A stretch of 5,291 bases of DNA from DATKCN01 sp035513175 (GTDB lineage: Bacteria; Chloroflexota; Chloroflexia; Thermomicrobiales; CFX8): positions 1-5,291 of the forward strand of contig DATKCN010000126.1 of the NCBI GenBank assembly GCA_035513175.1, in the 5' to 3' direction. The translations under genes were made by a program, and so were the position numbers. The notes under the pieces were generated by a model, which saw only the letters and a list, made by a program, of their open reading frames with translations, made no database searches and was not told where the DNA came from. Below are positions 4,701-5,291 of the stretch, in pieces (the first letter of the stretch is position 1; each line of letters starts with the position of its first letter).

Positions 4701-5177
4701 ATGACGGATGACCGCACGATGGCGGATTTTCGGACGCAGGTTGCCATGCTGCGACGGCAACGCTGGCGGCAGGTCGAGTACGGCGAGGACCCGCCCGTCG
4801 CGCTGCTGTTCGCGGAGGCCGATGCTCAGAACAGGGGCGGACGGGGCTTCTCATCGCGCACCAGCGCGCGGCAGGACACCTGGCGCAAGGTGTGGGTCAC
4901 CGACGCGGGCCGGGTGATGCAGGAGAACGTCGATCCGCCTGGCGACGAGCCCGAGGAAGCCGCCGTGGAACCAGCGCCGGAGAACGTGTCGCCGCCTGCC
5001 AAAGAGCCCAAGGCTCCACCAGCGGAATCGGCGCAGGCAGCCGCTAAGCCTCCCGCTGCACGAGCCAGAAAAACCCCGGCGAAAGCGGCAAAGACGGACA
5101 CGCCGCCGGAGCCGGAAGCCGAGACGGCTCCAGTAAAGCCGGTAAAGAAACCAGCCAGGCCAAAGAAGGAATCGTAG
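4701..5177 (+). CDS. Hypothetical protein with histone-H1-like Pro/Ala/Lys-rich tail
   Basis: 158 residues in two clear parts. Residues 1-78 look folded: a helical start 'MADFRTQVAMLRRQRWRQVEYGED', a hydrophobic strand 'PPVALLFAEADA', a Gly/Arg-rich turn 'NRGGRGFSSRTSARQ' and 'TWRKVWVTDAGRVMQENV'. Residues 79-158 are low complexity and probably disordered: first acidic and Pro/Glu-rich (79-115), then Lys/Ala/Pro-rich (116-158), ending PVKPVKKPARPKKES. Such tails occur in bacterial histone-like and nucleic-acid-binding proteins, but no DNA-binding fold is recognisable here. The start is supported by an excellent ribosome site at 4688-4694. It lies 57 bases after the toxin stop on the same strand, yet its GC-rich codon use resembles the general genome rather than the toxin-antitoxin pair, so it is probably not part of that module. 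Family unknown. Confidence 0.75.
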   Translation: MTDDRTMADFRTQVAMLRRQRWRQVEYGEDPPVALLFAEADAQNRGGRGFSSRTSARQDTWRKVWVTDAGRVMQENVDPPGDEPEEAAVEPAPENVSPPAKEPKAPPAESAQAAAKPPAARARKTPAKAAKTDTPPEPEAETAPVKPVKKPARPKKES

Positions 5178-5291
5178 CGCGCTGGCGTTGACCTGACCGA
5201 ACCCGAACCACACAGATGTCCCATTCCACCCTGGAAGTTGGCCGCGTACGATCGCCAAAGGATGCTCGACGCGTCCGGGCAGCGTAGCGGT
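5178..5291. other. Downstream non-coding stretch, nothing supported
   Basis: No gene, repeat or clear terminator is seen after the stop at 5175-5177. An ATG at 5216 opens a 23-codon frame ending at 5287 without a ribosome site and is not credible. The sequence may continue into a promoter beyond the window. Confidence 0.4.

Noticed and set aside
4826..5258. Two minus-strand frames rich in Gly/Ala/Ser or Arg/Leu/Trp
   Set aside because: They are antisense to the low-complexity tail of the 4701-5177 gene, so the repeat-like look is only the complement of Pro/Ala/Lys codons.
5216..5287. 23-codon frame after the tail protein
   Set aside because: There is no ribosome site, the frame is very short and Arg-rich, and nothing supports translation.

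Overview
The window is GC-rich with tightly packed genes on both strands. The secreted, Thr/Pro-linker PQQ-type sugar dehydrogenase lipoprotein, the FruK/LacC-like PfkB kinase and the strong GC bias of codon third positions would fit a Chloroflexota (Thermomicrobia-like) bacterium. That placement is an inference from style, as no marker gene is present. Nothing here indicates a phage, a plasmid origin, a CRISPR array, or rRNA or tRNA genes.

Layout: (1) 1-203, the 3' end of an EamA/DMT-type membrane transporter. (2) 292-573, a small single-pass membrane protein of unknown role. (3) 570-1103 on the minus strand, a short flavoprotein of the HFCD (CoaC/Dfp-like) fold that keeps the flavin-side Asn motif but lacks the usual catalytic His and Cys. 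(4) 1104-1319, a gap holding a nested inverted-repeat element: perfect 16-bp outer arms (1130-1145/1294-1309) around a perfect 14-bp inner hairpin (1171-1184/1199-1212). (5) 1320-2669 on the minus strand, an exported glucose/sorbosone dehydrogenase-family lipoprotein. (6) 2670-2916, a divergent regulatory gap. (7) 2917-3870, a PfkB-family sugar kinase starting at GTG. (8) 3871-4643, a MazEF-type toxin-antitoxin operon that is visibly more AT-rich than its surroundings. It has a recognisable promoter flanked by an 11/12 inverted repeat that looks like an autoregulatory operator. (9) 4701-5177, a hypothetical protein with a small folded N-terminus and a long Pro/Ala/Lys-rich, histone-H1-like tail. 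(10) 5178-5291, no supported gene.

The genes do not form one pathway. The only clear functional unit is the toxin-antitoxin pair (7-nt overlap, shared promoter), which looks like an inserted cassette between the kinase and the tail protein. The dehydrogenase and the kinase are divergently transcribed and both concern sugars, but one works outside the membrane and the other in the cytoplasm, so a link is only suggestive. The observations most worth following up are the nested inverted-repeat element, the operator architecture of the toxin-antitoxin module, and the altered active-site motifs of the flavoprotein and the kinase. I found no convincing evidence of a wholly new multi-gene system.
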